Positions 20,620 to 30,124 of a stretch of DNA of 64,000 nucleotides are shown here, piece after piece. The DNA comes from Pseudonocardia sp. ICBG1293 (GTDB lineage Bacteria; Actinomycetota; Actinomycetes; Mycobacteriales; Pseudonocardiaceae). Made by a program: the position numbers and the translations under genes. The notes beneath the pieces were generated by a model. It was not told the DNA's origin. It saw nothing but the letters and a program-made list of their open reading frames with translations, and searched no databases. The stretch's first letter is position 1. Each line of letters starts with the position of its first letter. The stretch is from the NCBI RefSeq assembly GCF_020131355.1, contig NZ_JAHLEL010000008.1, positions 186,001 to 250,000 on the forward strand, given 5' to 3'.

Positions 20620-22084
20620 TGGCTTTCCACCAGCACGTCAACTTCGCCGCCAGAACCCTGCGGGAGAAGTACGAGTGGGTCGTGGGACAGCCCGGTTCAC
20701 AGGCCGTCATCGACGCCGCGGCCGCGCTCCGTGCCGCCGACGACGACCTGCGCCGCGCCTCCGACGACGCCCGTCGTCGCATGGCCGAGCTGGGCATCTC
20801 CTGGCAGGGCCCCGCCGGGGCCGCCGCCCAACAGTCCCTCGACGGCCTCACCACCTCGATGATGTGCACCGCCCCCCTCACCGCGAACGGCGCGACCCAG
20901 CTGGACGCCTACGGACAGTCCTTCGACCGCACCCAGGCCGCCATCGCCGCGCTGGACCCCACTCCGCCCGGTGTCTTCACCAGCGGCGCCCGCAACGCCC
21001 ACCTGCTGGTCGGCGCACCGTTCGTCGGTCTCGGTGCCGCCGTGACCGACTACGTCAGCTCCCTGGAGCGCGACCAGCGGCACAGCGAGGAGGCCGACCG
21101 TGCCCTCCAGGAGCACCTGGACACGGCATCGGCGATCGACGACCGCTTCCTCACCGTCGACCCCGCCTCGGCGCAGACGATGGGCCCGGGCGGCCCGCCG
21201 ACCGGCGCCGGTGCGGCGGGCGGACTCGCGACCGTCGCGGACCGGGCCGGTGGCGGGGACACCGGCCCCGGCGGGGGAGCGACGGGGACCGGCACGCCAC
21301 CGCGACCGGGCGGCGGGGCACGGCCCGGCACCGGTGCGCCCGACGGGCCGGGGCCCGGCGGAGCGCCGACCGGCGGACCGGGACCGGGCTCTGCCGACCC
21401 CGGCAGCGACCCCGGATCCGGCCGCGACCCCCGTCCCGGCGATGCCCCGGGGCCCGGTGGTCGCCCCGGCGAGGACCCCGGACCCGGCCGCGGCCCCGGT
21501 GCGGCCCCCGGCCCCCCGGACACCGGGGCCGTCACCCCGGGCCGGGGCGGGGGCGTCGAGACCTCCGGGCCGGGCGACGTCGTCGCACCCCAGGACCTCG
21601 CCCCACCGACCACACCCGTCCCGGACCCCCACCGTCCCGCGGTGCCCCCGCCCCCGGCCCCGGCGATCACGGCGACGGTGCCCGGGCCCGACCCGCTCGC
21701 CGCCCGCGCCGACCTCGGACGGCGTTTCGGTGAGCAGGCCCGGGCACAGCCACTCCTCCCACCCTCCGCACGCGGTCCCGGGTACGACGGCGGCCGCGGT
21801 CCCGGCGGGACGGGGTCCGGCGGGGCCCGGCCGCACGAGCCGTTCGGCACCGGCCACCGCACCGACGCGGGCACCCGGGGCGCGGAGTCGGCGTGGACCG
21901 GCCGCGGTGGGGAGACGGCCACGCGCGGCGCCGGCCCCGGCGGCTTCGGCCCGGTGGCCGGCGGCGCCGGCAGCCGGGACACCCTCGACCACCGCAACCG
22001 CTACGTCGTCCCCACCGACGGGGTCTTCGCCATCGAGATCGCCGCGACCGACGCCGTCCTGGCCCCGAGGAGCCCCACCGATGA
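20619..22084 (+). CDS. PPE-like/WXG-domain protein with Pro-Gly-rich region; apparent frameshift near its end
   Basis: About 488 residues. N-terminal helical PPE/WXG-like domain (GISWQGPAGAAAQQSLDGL, WxG at about residue 66) up to about 185, then a long low-complexity Pro/Gly/Thr-rich linker (about 190-445), and a short ordered end (RNRYVVPTDGVFAIEIAATDAVLAP). In frame the protein would run on for hundreds of residues antagonistic to the next gene. One extra G after 22066 (GCCCCGGAGGAG) would give the ending APEEPHR and a stop at 22082-22084 that overlaps the EspG start by ATGA. A 1-base deletion or read error at about 22067 is therefore likely. Expected to be an ESX secretion substrate, guided by the adjacent EspG. 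Confidence 0.7.
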
Positions 22085-22902
22085 TCGACTGGCACCGCGC
22101 CACCGTCCTCACCGCCGCCGAGTTCGACGTCGCCAGGGACCTGCTCGACCTCGGTCGCAACCCCGCCGTCCTGGAGCTGCTCAGCCCCGGGTTCACCGAC
22201 GTCGAGCGGGCCCGTGTCGTGCGGGAGTGCCTCGACACCCTGGCCTCGCGCGGTCTGTTCACCGGCACCGCGTTCGGGCCGGACCTCGTCGACGACCTGC
22301 GCACGGTCGTCGCACCGGAGTTCCAGCACGACCTCGTGGTCGCGCCGCCGTCGTGGCAGCGGGCGCTGGTCGCCCGGCGGGCCGGACGCGCGGTGCTGGC
22401 CACCCGGATCGGCGACGACGTCGCGCTGGTCCGTGTCCTCCCCGACGACGCGTCGGCCGTCCTGGTCGAGCTGCTCGGCGAGGTCGTGCCCGGCCCCGGG
22501 GCCGGGGTGCGGATCCCCGTCGCGGTGCTGGGCGAGGCCGCCGAGCGCTCCGGCGGCGACGCCGACCGGCTCGTCCACGAGCTCCTGCGGCGGGGCTGCA
22601 GCGCGGCCGAGGCCGAGATGCTGCGGCGGATGGGGCAGGTCGCGGGCGTCGCCCAGCTCGGCGCCGGCCGCAGGGGACCCGACCCGTGCCGCGCGCCGGG
22701 CGTCCTGCTGGTGCACGCCACCGCGGACGGCTGCTACGCCCAGCGGCGCCCGACCCCGGACGTCGTCGGCGGCCCGCTCCCCGACGACGCCGTCGTGCAG
22801 GCCGGTCCGGCCGACCCCGCGTACCTGGTCCGTGAGCTGGACCGGCTCGCCGACGCGGCGCAGCGCCGACGCGCACCGGTCGGGACGCACCGGGCCTGGT
22901 GA
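22081..22902 (+). CDS. EspG-family ESX secretion chaperone
   Basis: 273 residues. Starts at the ATGA overlap after the PPE-like gene. Features of EspG: an N-terminal LTAAEFDVARDLLDLGRNPAVLELLSPGFT, repeated beta-alpha segments such as RIGDDVALVRVLPDDASAVLVELLG, and a C-terminal helix (YLVRELDRLADAAQRRRA). EspG proteins bind PE-PPE or PPE-like substrates in the cytoplasm and deliver them to the ESX type VII export channel. No ESX core ATPase (EccC) lies in the window. Confidence 0.85.
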   Translation: MIDWHRATVLTAAEFDVARDLLDLGRNPAVLELLSPGFTDVERARVVRECLDTLASRGLFTGTAFGPDLVDDLRTVVAPEFQHDLVVAPPSWQRALVARRAGRAVLATRIGDDVALVRVLPDDASAVLVELLGEVVPGPGAGVRIPVAVLGEAAERSGGDADRLVHELLRRGCSAAEAEMLRRMGQVAGVAQLGAGRRGPDPCRAPGVLLVHATADGCYAQRRPTPDVVGGPLPDDAVVQAGPADPAYLVRELDRLADAAQRRRAPVGTHRAW

Positions 22903-22911
22903 GGGCAGCCG

Positions 22912-22940
22912 GGACGTCGCTCACCGGGTGAGCGACGTCC
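22912..22940 (+). terminator. hairpin terminator after espG-like gene
   Basis: Near-perfect stem GGACGTCGCTCACC / GGTGAGCGACGTCC, ten bases past the stop codon, with a very tight loop. It ends the ESX-like operon. Confidence 0.75.
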
Positions 22941-23052
22941 ACGGGGGAGGTACCCCTGCCGCGCGTCGAGATGCAGCTCGGCGGGCCGTGCGGACCGACG
23001 ACTCCCGCTGAGGTGCATCTCGGCGACGCGGGGCGCGGGGCGCAGGACGCGG

Positions 23053-23457
23053 TCAGCGCAGGACGACGGTCCCCCGCGGCACCTGTCCCGCGGACGCAGG
23101 CGGCACCGTGTCCGGCACCTCCACCCGGACCGGCAGCGACCCGGGGACGACCCGGTCGTCGGCATCGCGGTACTCCAGGTCGCCCTCGGGACCCAGCTCG
23201 GTGACGTAGCCGTGCACGGCGAGCTGGGCGTCGTCCAGCTCGGTCAGGGGTTCGGCCCGCACCGCGGACACCGCGTACTCGGGCCAGTCGACGCCGGGAT
23301 AGGCGTCGTGCAGGTCGGCGAGCAGCCCGACGAAGACCTGCTGCCAGCGCAACGGCATCGACTGGGCCAGTGACCGCGGCACGACCAGGTGGTCGGGGCA
23401 GGCACCGGGCGCCGCGGAGTCGAGGTAGTCCGAGAGCGGGGAGCGCATGCCGCCCAT
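23053..23457 (-). CDS. hypothetical protein at the end of the secretion-like operon
   Basis: 134 residues; start ATG at 23457 (another in-frame ATG at 23448). No family recognised. The N-terminus (LSDYLDSAAPGACPDHLVVPRSLAQSMPLRWQQVFVGLLADLH) and an acidic C-terminal half with YVTELGPEGDLEYRDADDRVVPGSLPVRVEVP suggest a small soluble alpha-beta protein. 65 bp beyond the stop of the hydrolase gene, same strand, so possibly in the same operon. Could be a regulator or accessory factor of the channel; there is no direct evidence. Confidence 0.6.
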   Translation of the reverse strand: MGGMRSPLSDYLDSAAPGACPDHLVVPRSLAQSMPLRWQQVFVGLLADLHDAYPGVDWPEYAVSAVRAEPLTELDDAQLAVHGYVTELGPEGDLEYRDADDRVVPGSLPVRVEVPDTVPPASAGQVPRGTVVLR

Positions 23458-23522
23458 GATGGGACGTCGCGCGCACTTTCCGGTGTCACGACACCGAAAA
23501 CCACTCACGAGCGCGACGCGCC

Positions 23523-24548
23523 TCAGGCGGGGTTGGGCGTGGTCCCCGGCCGGGTGGCGAGCGGGACGAGATCGCCGAACTCCCACGGCACCGGCTGCAC
23601 CCGGACCGGGAAGTTGCGGTTGGGCGCCTCGACCATCCTGCCGTCGCCCAGGTACATCATCACGTGGTAGATCGTGGTCGGGTCCGACGTGTCGTGGGCG
23701 TAGAACAGGAAGTCGCCGGCCTGCATGTCCCGCACCGGCAGGTGCCCGCCGGAGTTGTACTGGTCGCGCGACACGCGCGGGATGGTGACGCCGGCCGCCC
23801 GGTACGAGGCCTGCAGCAGGCTGGAGCAGTCCCAGGCGTCGGGTCCGTTGGCGCCCCAGACGTAGGGCTTGCCGAGCTCACCCAGCGCGAAGCCGATCGC
23901 GGCGCCGGCGACACCCGGGGGCAGCGCGCCGGTGGTGCCGGGGGCGCAGCCCGTGGGGTTGGCGACGTCGCCGATGTTCTCGACCAGCGACGCGGCCAGG
24001 CCCTCCCACTTGGCGTAGGCCTCGGGGAACGCCGAACGCTGCACCGTCTGGGCGGCCTTGGTGACGGGCATCGAGTCCCAGCCCGGCACCTCCATCAGCC
24101 GCTCGTAGAAGATCCGGCTGCTGTAGGCGGGGTCGGTGACCTGCGCGGGCGTGCCCCACCCCTGCGAGGGCCGCTGCTGGAACAGCCCCAGCGAGTCCCG
24201 GTCCCCGTAGTCGATGTTCCGGAGGGTCGACTCCTGCATCGCGGTGGCCAGCGCGACCAGCCAGGCCTTCGGCGGGAGCTGCATGTCCTTGGCGACCGAG
24301 ATGATCGCGGCGGCGTTCTGCCGCTGCTCGTCGGAGAGCGTCTCGAAGGTGGCTCCCCCGCCGCCGCGGCCGACCGTCGCGGTGGAGATCCCGGTGTCGC
24401 ACCAGGCGACGTTCGACCGGCCGCCGCCCAGGTTGGGGCTGAACGCCAGGAAACCCACGGCCAGGAACAGCACCAGCGCCATGCCGATCGCGACGAACGG
24501 CAGCAGCAGCCGCAGCGGCCGCAGCGCACGCGTCAGCGGGGTGCTCAT
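23523..24548 (-). CDS. peptidoglycan hydrolase with lytic-transglycosylase-like and NlpC/P60 domains (CwlT-like)
   Basis: 341 residues. One membrane segment at about 13-37, then a lysozyme-like part (AMQESTLRNIDYGDRDSLGLFQQRPSQGWG, the catalytic Glu in MQES), then a C-terminal NlpC/P60 peptidase with catalytic Cys in WDCSSLLQ and His in IYHVMMYLGDG. In conjugative elements of Gram-positive bacteria this two-domain enzyme (CwlT, Orf14) opens the wall for the channel. Start overlaps the stop of the TcpC-like gene by ATGA. Supports the reading of the operon as a cell-envelope-spanning secretion system. Confidence 0.88.
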   Translation of the reverse strand: MSTPLTRALRPLRLLLPFVAIGMALVLFLAVGFLAFSPNLGGGRSNVAWCDTGISTATVGRGGGGATFETLSDEQRQNAAAIISVAKDMQLPPKAWLVALATAMQESTLRNIDYGDRDSLGLFQQRPSQGWGTPAQVTDPAYSSRIFYERLMEVPGWDSMPVTKAAQTVQRSAFPEAYAKWEGLAASLVENIGDVANPTGCAPGTTGALPPGVAGAAIGFALGELGKPYVWGANGPDAWDCSSLLQASYRAAGVTIPRVSRDQYNSGGHLPVRDMQAGDFLFYAHDTSDPTTIYHVMMYLGDGRMVEAPNRNFPVRVQPVPWEFGDLVPLATRPGTTPNPA

Positions 24549-25141
24549 GCCCGGTCGTAGCGGGACACCTTCCAGCCCGCCTCGGTGTCGACGACCAGGA
24601 TCCGCAGGGTCAGCGTGTCGGTCGGCACGGTGACCTCGACGCTCTTCGGCGCGACCCGGGTCGGGGTCGCGGGCCCGGTGACCCGGGAGGCGGGCACGTT
24701 CGACGGGTCGACACCGGCGAGCACCCCGAGGAACTCGTCGGTCGTGTACGGCCGCAGCCCGGCGACCCACTGCTGCCCGGTGATGCCCTCGGGGTGGTTC
24801 ACCCAGGCCGACGCCCACACCCGCGCCGCCTCCAGCGCCGGGCGCGGTGCCTGCGACACCGGGAGCGCCTCGGGCGTCAGCTCGGGCACCGGCGGCAGCA
24901 ACGTCGGGGTGGGCGTCGCCGAGACGCCCGACGAGCCGCTGTCCCACCGGTTGTCACCGGAGCCGCCCCCGGCGACGAGACCGCCGGACGTCGCCCCGCC
25001 CGAGCCCCCGAGCGAGACGAGGCCGAACAGCAGCCCACCCAGGACCACCACGGTCACGGCGAGCCGGGCGGGGGAGCGCAGCGGCCACTGCCACACCGCG
25101 CGGTAGGCGCCGGCGCGGCCGCGGGAGGACCTAATCGGCAC
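24545..25141 (-). CDS. TcpC/VirB8-like membrane protein
   Basis: 198 residues. Single membrane helix about 26-46 (SPARLAVTVVVLGGLLFGLVSLG), a Gly/Ser/Pro-rich linker to about 95, then a compact domain ending VEVTVPTDTLTLRILVVDTEAGWKVSRYDRA that resembles the NTF2-like fold of VirB8/TcpC-type scaffold proteins. Assignment depends on architecture and position between VirB6-like and CwlT-like genes. GTG start lies within the end of the upstream gene (11-bp overlap). Confidence 0.65.
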   Translation of the reverse strand: MPIRSSRGRAGAYRAVWQWPLRSPARLAVTVVVLGGLLFGLVSLGGSGGATSGGLVAGGGSGDNRWDSGSSGVSATPTPTLLPPVPELTPEALPVSQAPRPALEAARVWASAWVNHPEGITGQQWVAGLRPYTTDEFLGVLAGVDPSNVPASRVTGPATPTRVAPKSVEVTVPTDTLTLRILVVDTEAGWKVSRYDRA

Positions 25142-27041
25142 GGTCGCCGCCGGTGCGGGCCGCCCGCGGGCGGTAGATCTTGTAGACGGGGACGCCGTCG
25201 ACGAGCTCCGGCGTCACCGGGGCCGGGTCGCCGGGGCGGCGGGGTCCCGAGTCGTCGCGCCGGTAGATGGAGCGGTCGTCGACCTCGCCGGGATCGACGC
25301 GGGGGGCGAACCCGGTGTCCGGCCGCCCGGACACCCCGACCGGCAGTGCGCCACGACGCGGCTCGGCGATCCGGGCCGCCTGCGGCGGGGACGCGTCGGG
25401 CGCCGCCCGACGACGGACCCGGGCCCCCGGCCCGGCCACGGTCTCGGCCTCCGGGCGCGCCGAACCCGGGTCGCCCGGCCCACCGGAGCCGCCCCGCTCG
25501 GACCACCAGCGGGACTGGCGCTCGTCGGCGTCGTTCGGGCCCCGCACCCGGTTCCACACCCGCGAGACCGGACCGCCGTTGATGCCGGGGACGATGCCGC
25601 CGAACTGCTCGCGGGTGAGCGTCACCATCGACACCAGCCGTCGGAAGGGGCGCGCGACCGCCCACAGCACGAGCGTGACCACCCCGGTGACCAGCAGCGC
25701 GAGCCACAGATCGACCCCGGACCCGGGGGCGAACAGCGACACGACCAGCAGGGCGTGCAGCCCCGCCAGCGCCCCGACGACGAGCGTGTTCACGATCGCC
25801 GCCCCGCCGATGCGCAGGATGGCCGGGATGACGTCCGGTTTCAGCAGCGCGACGACGGCGATCGCCGGTGCCGTCACCACCATCAGCCGGATGATCAGCA
25901 GCGCGACCAGCACCAGGATCTTGGACAGCAGCTGGAACAGCGCGATGCAGGCGGCCTGGATCAGCGCGAGCGTCCCGGCGCCGATCCGGCTGCCGGAGGC
26001 CCCGGTGAAGTACGGGTAGCGGTCGCCCATCCGGTCGGCGATCGCGGCGTACTCGCCCTTCTTGCGCTCGGCCGTCTCGGAGGTGTCCTGGCCCTGGTCG
26101 ATCTCGTCGATGGTGAACGCCTGGGCCCGCAGCAGGTCCCGGCCCAGCTCCTGGGCCTGCGGGACGTCCGGCGCGCCGAACGTGCCGCGCAGCCAGTTCT
26201 GGTAGGCGACCTGGTCGACGAGCACCGTCGGAAGGGTGTCGCGGGTGCCGAGCCCGACCTGCCCGGGGAAGCCCTCCTGCATCTGTGTCACGCCGTCGAG
26301 CAGCAGGTTGTCCGCCGCGCGCGACCAGTCGACCGGTGCGAGGTAGGCGGCGGAGCCGATCATCAGCGCGAGGACCGCGATGCCGGTGCGCTGGGCCTGC
26401 CGGGCGAGGTCGCCGCGCATCGCCAGCAGCAGCACGATGATCGCGAACCCGAGCAGGCCGAGACCCACCCAGGTGGTGAACACCGTGTCGTACATGGCCC
26501 GGGTCGCGGTGGTGATGACCTGGTCGAGCGGCTCGAACAGGGCTCCGCCGTCGGCGATCAGGTAGTGCGCCCAGTTCACCCCGCCGACGGTCAGCTTGGC
26601 GAGGTTGAAGACCTGGTTGCCCAGCCAGGTGTCGGTGGTGACCGACGGGTTCAGCACCCCCGACGCCGCGCAGCCCAGGTCGTAGTTGTGCCAGACCAGG
26701 CCGGCGTAGCCGACCTCCTCGTAGACGCTGCCCGCCTCGCCGTGCAGCGCCGTGGGCCGGTCCAGCGAGCCGACCAGCCCGGTGCCCGGGCGGTCCGGTT
26801 CCGGCGGGGTCTTGCAGTCCAGTGCCTGGGCCATCGCCGGGGAGCCGAGCAGCAGGGTGCCGCCGGCGATCGCGGTGACCACCAGGACCGCCGTCCGGCG
26901 GCGACGACGACGGGTGACCACGGGGGTCTGCGGCGTGCGGGCGCGGCGGGTCCTGCGCACCGAGACGACCACGGCGGCGGCCAGCACACCCAGGACGACC
27001 CAGATCCCGGCGCCGCCCGAGGGGTCCAGCCCCGCCGTCAC
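25131..27041 (-). CDS. VirB6/TrbL-like polytopic membrane protein of a conjugation-type channel
   Basis: 636 residues. Signal-like first helix, another hydrophobic helix around 50-70, then from about 165 to 460 six or more membrane segments (including FTTWVGLGLLGFAIIVLLLAM, ILVLVALLIIRLMVVTAPAIAVVALLKPD and LWLALLVTGVVTLVLWAVARPF), and a long cytoplasmic basic and Pro-rich C-terminal tail. The SYYxQ-like pattern of TrbL is weak. Position between the VirB4-like ATPase and TcpC-like genes fits the inner-membrane channel component (VirB6/ConG type). Starts with ATG overlapping the ATPase stop. Confidence 0.75.
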   Translation of the reverse strand: MTAGLDPSGGAGIWVVLGVLAAAVVVSVRRTRRARTPQTPVVTRRRRRRTAVLVVTAIAGGTLLLGSPAMAQALDCKTPPEPDRPGTGLVGSLDRPTALHGEAGSVYEEVGYAGLVWHNYDLGCAASGVLNPSVTTDTWLGNQVFNLAKLTVGGVNWAHYLIADGGALFEPLDQVITTATRAMYDTVFTTWVGLGLLGFAIIVLLLAMRGDLARQAQRTGIAVLALMIGSAAYLAPVDWSRAADNLLLDGVTQMQEGFPGQVGLGTRDTLPTVLVDQVAYQNWLRGTFGAPDVPQAQELGRDLLRAQAFTIDEIDQGQDTSETAERKKGEYAAIADRMGDRYPYFTGASGSRIGAGTLALIQAACIALFQLLSKILVLVALLIIRLMVVTAPAIAVVALLKPDVIPAILRIGGAAIVNTLVVGALAGLHALLVVSLFAPGSGVDLWLALLVTGVVTLVLWAVARPFRRLVSMVTLTREQFGGIVPGINGGPVSRVWNRVRGPNDADERQSRWWSERGGSGGPGDPGSARPEAETVAGPGARVRRRAAPDASPPQAARIAEPRRGALPVGVSGRPDTGFAPRVDPGEVDDRSIYRRDDSGPRRPGDPAPVTPELVDGVPVYKIYRPRAARTGGDRAD

Positions 27042-30000
27042 CGCCCCGCCCCGTCGTCCGGACCGGGCCCCCCGGCCGGGAACGGGCCGTCCACCTGGGC
27101 CGGTCCGTGCCCGTTGCGTGCGGCGGCGGACCCGTTCGGGTGCGGGCCCGCGTCGCCGTCGTGGGCGGGCTCGTCGACCACCCAGTCGTCGTCGAGCTCG
27201 TCGAGCAGGTCGAGCTGTTCGTCGTCGTAGAGCTCCGCGCGCCCGACGGCGGCGTCGGTCGCGGCGACCGACACGACCTGCACCCCGCCCGCGCGCGCTC
27301 CGCCCGGGGCCAGGACCGGGTCGGCGTCGCCGGGACCGATACGGGTGTCGGTGGTCAGGTCGATCTCGTCGCCGTCGAGGTCGGGCACCGCCACCGGGGC
27401 CGGGGTCCGGCGCGCGGGCAGCGGGCTCGGCTCGTCGGGGGCGGTCATCTCGGGGTGCCCGGGCGCGGTGAGGGCGGGGCCGCCGGGCCGGGGCGCGGCG
27501 ACGCGGGCGGCGTCGGGGTTGGTGTCGAGCGCCTCGCGGACGTGCTCCAGGTGCGGCGCCTCCAGGTCGATGCGGACCTTCTCCACACCGCCGTGGCCGT
27601 CGGCGAAGACGAACTGCCGGGGGGCGTCGTCGGGCCGGTCGTCGTGGCGGGGGCGCGGGGACAGCGTCCCGAGCATCTCCTCGTAGCCGACGTCGGTGGG
27701 CACACGCAGCAGCCGCAGCGCCTCGGACTGGGCCTCCTCGTCGTCGGTCCGGCCGACGAACACCGCGTTGACCAGCGATGCGAAGCCCGACACCCGCAGC
27801 AGGTCACCCGCCAGCTGGGAGGCGAACAGGGCCCGGACGTTGAACTTGCGGGAGTCGCGGGCGAGGCGGTCGATGAGCACCTTGCCGGTCGGTACCTGGG
27901 ACAGGAAGTGCGTCTCGTCGAGCGCGACGCCCTTGCGCAGGTTGCGGTCGGCGTCGTAGATCGTGCGCTGGGTCAGCCAGGACGCCAGGTTCAGCAGCTC
28001 GACGCCGAGCGACTCGTTGTCGGTCCACTCCTCGCGCGGGCTGCCCGGGCGCGGCAGCGACAGGCCCTGCATCGTCAGCACGGTGAGCCGGTAGTCGCGG
28101 TCGGCCTGCCAGGGGTCGTCGCGGGTCTCGTCCGGGAACAGCAGGGCGGCCTGGGGCAGCTCGCGCCGCTCGTCGAGGAAGTCCGCGACGACGCCGGCGT
28201 GGTCCTCGCCCTCGCCCGCGTGCCGGCGCAGCGCGTCGATGACCATGCCGGGGTGCCGGTCGGGCGAGCCTCCGACCTCGCGCACCGCCCGGAGCAGCAC
28301 GATCCGGGTGTGCGGCTGACGGGCGATCTCGTACGGCAGCAGACCGGACAGCACGTCGAGCACCAGGCGACGGCGGGTGGCCGCGGCCAGCGACCGCTCC
28401 CGCTTCCAGGCGCGCTCGGGGTCGTCGTCGTCGAGGAAGTGGTCCGGGCGCGGCTCGGCCACCACCCGGTAGGGGTTGAGGATGCCGGGGTCGGCGCGGA
28501 GCAGGTTGATGTGCCGGGAGAACGGCGCCAGCTCCGGCAGCCGGGTCAGCTCCGCGAGCGGGCCGGACGGGTCGAGCACCGTCCAGCGGGCCCCGGCACG
28601 CAGGGTCTTGTAAACGACCAGACCGGTGAGGAACGACTTGCCCGATCCCAGACCACCGACGATCGCGGTCAGGCCGGACGCGCGGCGGACCTCCTGGGCC
28701 AGCCACGGGTCCCAGGCCACCGGGCGCCGGGTCGCGGTGCACGTCTCGCCGAGCATGATCCCGCGCCGGTCGCCCACGCTGGCCGTCGCGGCCGGGACCG
28801 CGGCCGCCGCCCAGGTGACCGACCCGCGTCGCCGGTAGGCCGTCGCGGCCAGCGGCTCGCCGGGGATGAACTCGCGGGCGTAGCGATACTGCGCCTCGGG
28901 GTGCTCGATCTGGACCTTCGGCCGGTACAGGTCCACGACCTGCTGGGCGCGGGTGGTGGCCTCGGCCTCGTCGCGGCCGGAGACGGCGATCCGCCACCAG
29001 CCGTAGAGGCGGGTGTTGAGCTGGGTCAGCCCGGTGGTGAGCTCGTCCTCGACCTCGAGGACCCGGTCGGCCTGGCGGGCCAGCGACATCGGCGGGTCGA
29101 GGTCGTGGTCGTGGGTGTAGTGCCGGATCTGGCTGCGCACCTTGCCCATCTGGCGCTGCAGCTCGCCGGTGACGTCCTCCGGGCGGCGCACGTAGATCCG
29201 CGCGGACCACTCCACCGGGAACGGCAGCCGGTCGGAGTGCTGCATCCACGGGTCGTCGATCTCGGGGATGCGCAGGCCCTCCATCAGCCCGACCGAGAGC
29301 ACCGCGACGTTGCGGGTGACGGTCTGGCTGCGCATCCGCCCGACGACCTGCACGGTCGGCGCGTAGGGCTCCTGGTGCAGGTCGACGCCCTCGGTGAACG
29401 CGGCGAGGTCCTCCGGCTCCCAGGTCGAGACCCCGCGCGGCACCGACGACAGCCCGCGCGGCGCGGGCAGCCCGAGCGCGACCGAACGGTGCATCAGCCA
29501 GGCCATGTCCTCCGCACCTGCGGGGACGGCGTCGAGCCCGGACCCGGCGACGAGCACGTCGAGATGGTTGATCTCGGTCTCCAGCGCGGCGAGCTCGGCC
29601 TTGACCGCGGACGGCACGAGCCGGTCCAGGACGGGTGCGGCGCGCTCCACCCAGCGGTCGAACAGCCCGCGGCCGGACACCTCGATGCCGAGGAAGACCT
29701 CCTTGTCGGCCATCGACAGGCCCATCAGGTGGCGCTGCTCGCCCTCCAGGAAGCCGTCCCAGCCGAGTGCGCCGGGGACGTCGGGCATCCGGCCGATCGC
29801 GTTCTGGTCGAACGACTCGGCCCACATGTGCACGGGGTAGGGCCGGGTCGTGACCCGCAGGTGCAGCCAGCGCCCCTGCAGCTCGCCGAGCTGCGCGGCG
29901 ATCTGGCGGATCAGCACCTCGCGCTGGTTGTCGCTGCGGAAGCTCCACGCCTGCGCCGCGAGCCGGTACCAGGCCATGACCTGGCCGTTGGTGCGGGTGA

Positions 30001-30124
30001 TGTGGCCGTCGATCGAGCGCAGCGCGATCGACGGGGTGTAGTCCGAACCGCCCTCGCCGGCACGGGCCCGGCCGCGCCGCGCCCTCTGCCGGGGGGTCCG
30101 CTCAGGTGCGGCCACGGTGGCCAC
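27038..30124 (-). CDS. VirB4/ConE-like AAA+ ATPase of a type IV secretion-type channel
   Basis: 1,028 residues from GTG at 30124 (or GTG at 30115). N-terminal half as in VirB4/TraC/SCO6880-linked proteins (YTPSIALRSIDGHITRTNGQVMAWYRL), RecA-like domain with Walker A IVGGLGSGKSFLTG at about 535, and the Walker B/sensor block LDETHFLSQVPTGKVLIDRLARDSRKF. The C-terminal about 150 residues are acidic, Pro-rich and low complexity. It would drive assembly or transport at the inner face of the membrane. The start lies inside the 3' end of the VirB3-like gene (23-bp overlap). Confidence 0.88.
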   Translation of the reverse strand: MATVAAPERTPRQRARRGRARAGEGGSDYTPSIALRSIDGHITRTNGQVMAWYRLAAQAWSFRSDNQREVLIRQIAAQLGELQGRWLHLRVTTRPYPVHMWAESFDQNAIGRMPDVPGALGWDGFLEGEQRHLMGLSMADKEVFLGIEVSGRGLFDRWVERAAPVLDRLVPSAVKAELAALETEINHLDVLVAGSGLDAVPAGAEDMAWLMHRSVALGLPAPRGLSSVPRGVSTWEPEDLAAFTEGVDLHQEPYAPTVQVVGRMRSQTVTRNVAVLSVGLMEGLRIPEIDDPWMQHSDRLPFPVEWSARIYVRRPEDVTGELQRQMGKVRSQIRHYTHDHDLDPPMSLARQADRVLEVEDELTTGLTQLNTRLYGWWRIAVSGRDEAEATTRAQQVVDLYRPKVQIEHPEAQYRYAREFIPGEPLAATAYRRRGSVTWAAAAVPAATASVGDRRGIMLGETCTATRRPVAWDPWLAQEVRRASGLTAIVGGLGSGKSFLTGLVVYKTLRAGARWTVLDPSGPLAELTRLPELAPFSRHINLLRADPGILNPYRVVAEPRPDHFLDDDDPERAWKRERSLAAATRRRLVLDVLSGLLPYEIARQPHTRIVLLRAVREVGGSPDRHPGMVIDALRRHAGEGEDHAGVVADFLDERRELPQAALLFPDETRDDPWQADRDYRLTVLTMQGLSLPRPGSPREEWTDNESLGVELLNLASWLTQRTIYDADRNLRKGVALDETHFLSQVPTGKVLIDRLARDSRKFNVRALFASQLAGDLLRVSGFASLVNAVFVGRTDDEEAQSEALRLLRVPTDVGYEEMLGTLSPRPRHDDRPDDAPRQFVFADGHGGVEKVRIDLEAPHLEHVREALDTNPDAARVAAPRPGGPALTAPGHPEMTAPDEPSPLPARRTPAPVAVPDLDGDEIDLTTDTRIGPGDADPVLAPGGARAGGVQVVSVAATDAAVGRAELYDDEQLDLLDELDDDWVVDEPAHDGDAGPHPNGSAAARNGHGPAQVDGPFPAGGPGPDDGAGR

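Noticed and set aside
20421..22835. 804-codon frame spanning PPE-like and espG genes as one fusion protein
   Set aside because: The last about 260 residues are a shadow of espG in another frame, and an ATGA overlap after a single added base gives the expected gene end.
24785..25582. Plus-strand frames across the TcpC-like and VirB6-like genes
   Set aside because: Arg/Ala-rich shadows without ribosome-binding sites or motifs.
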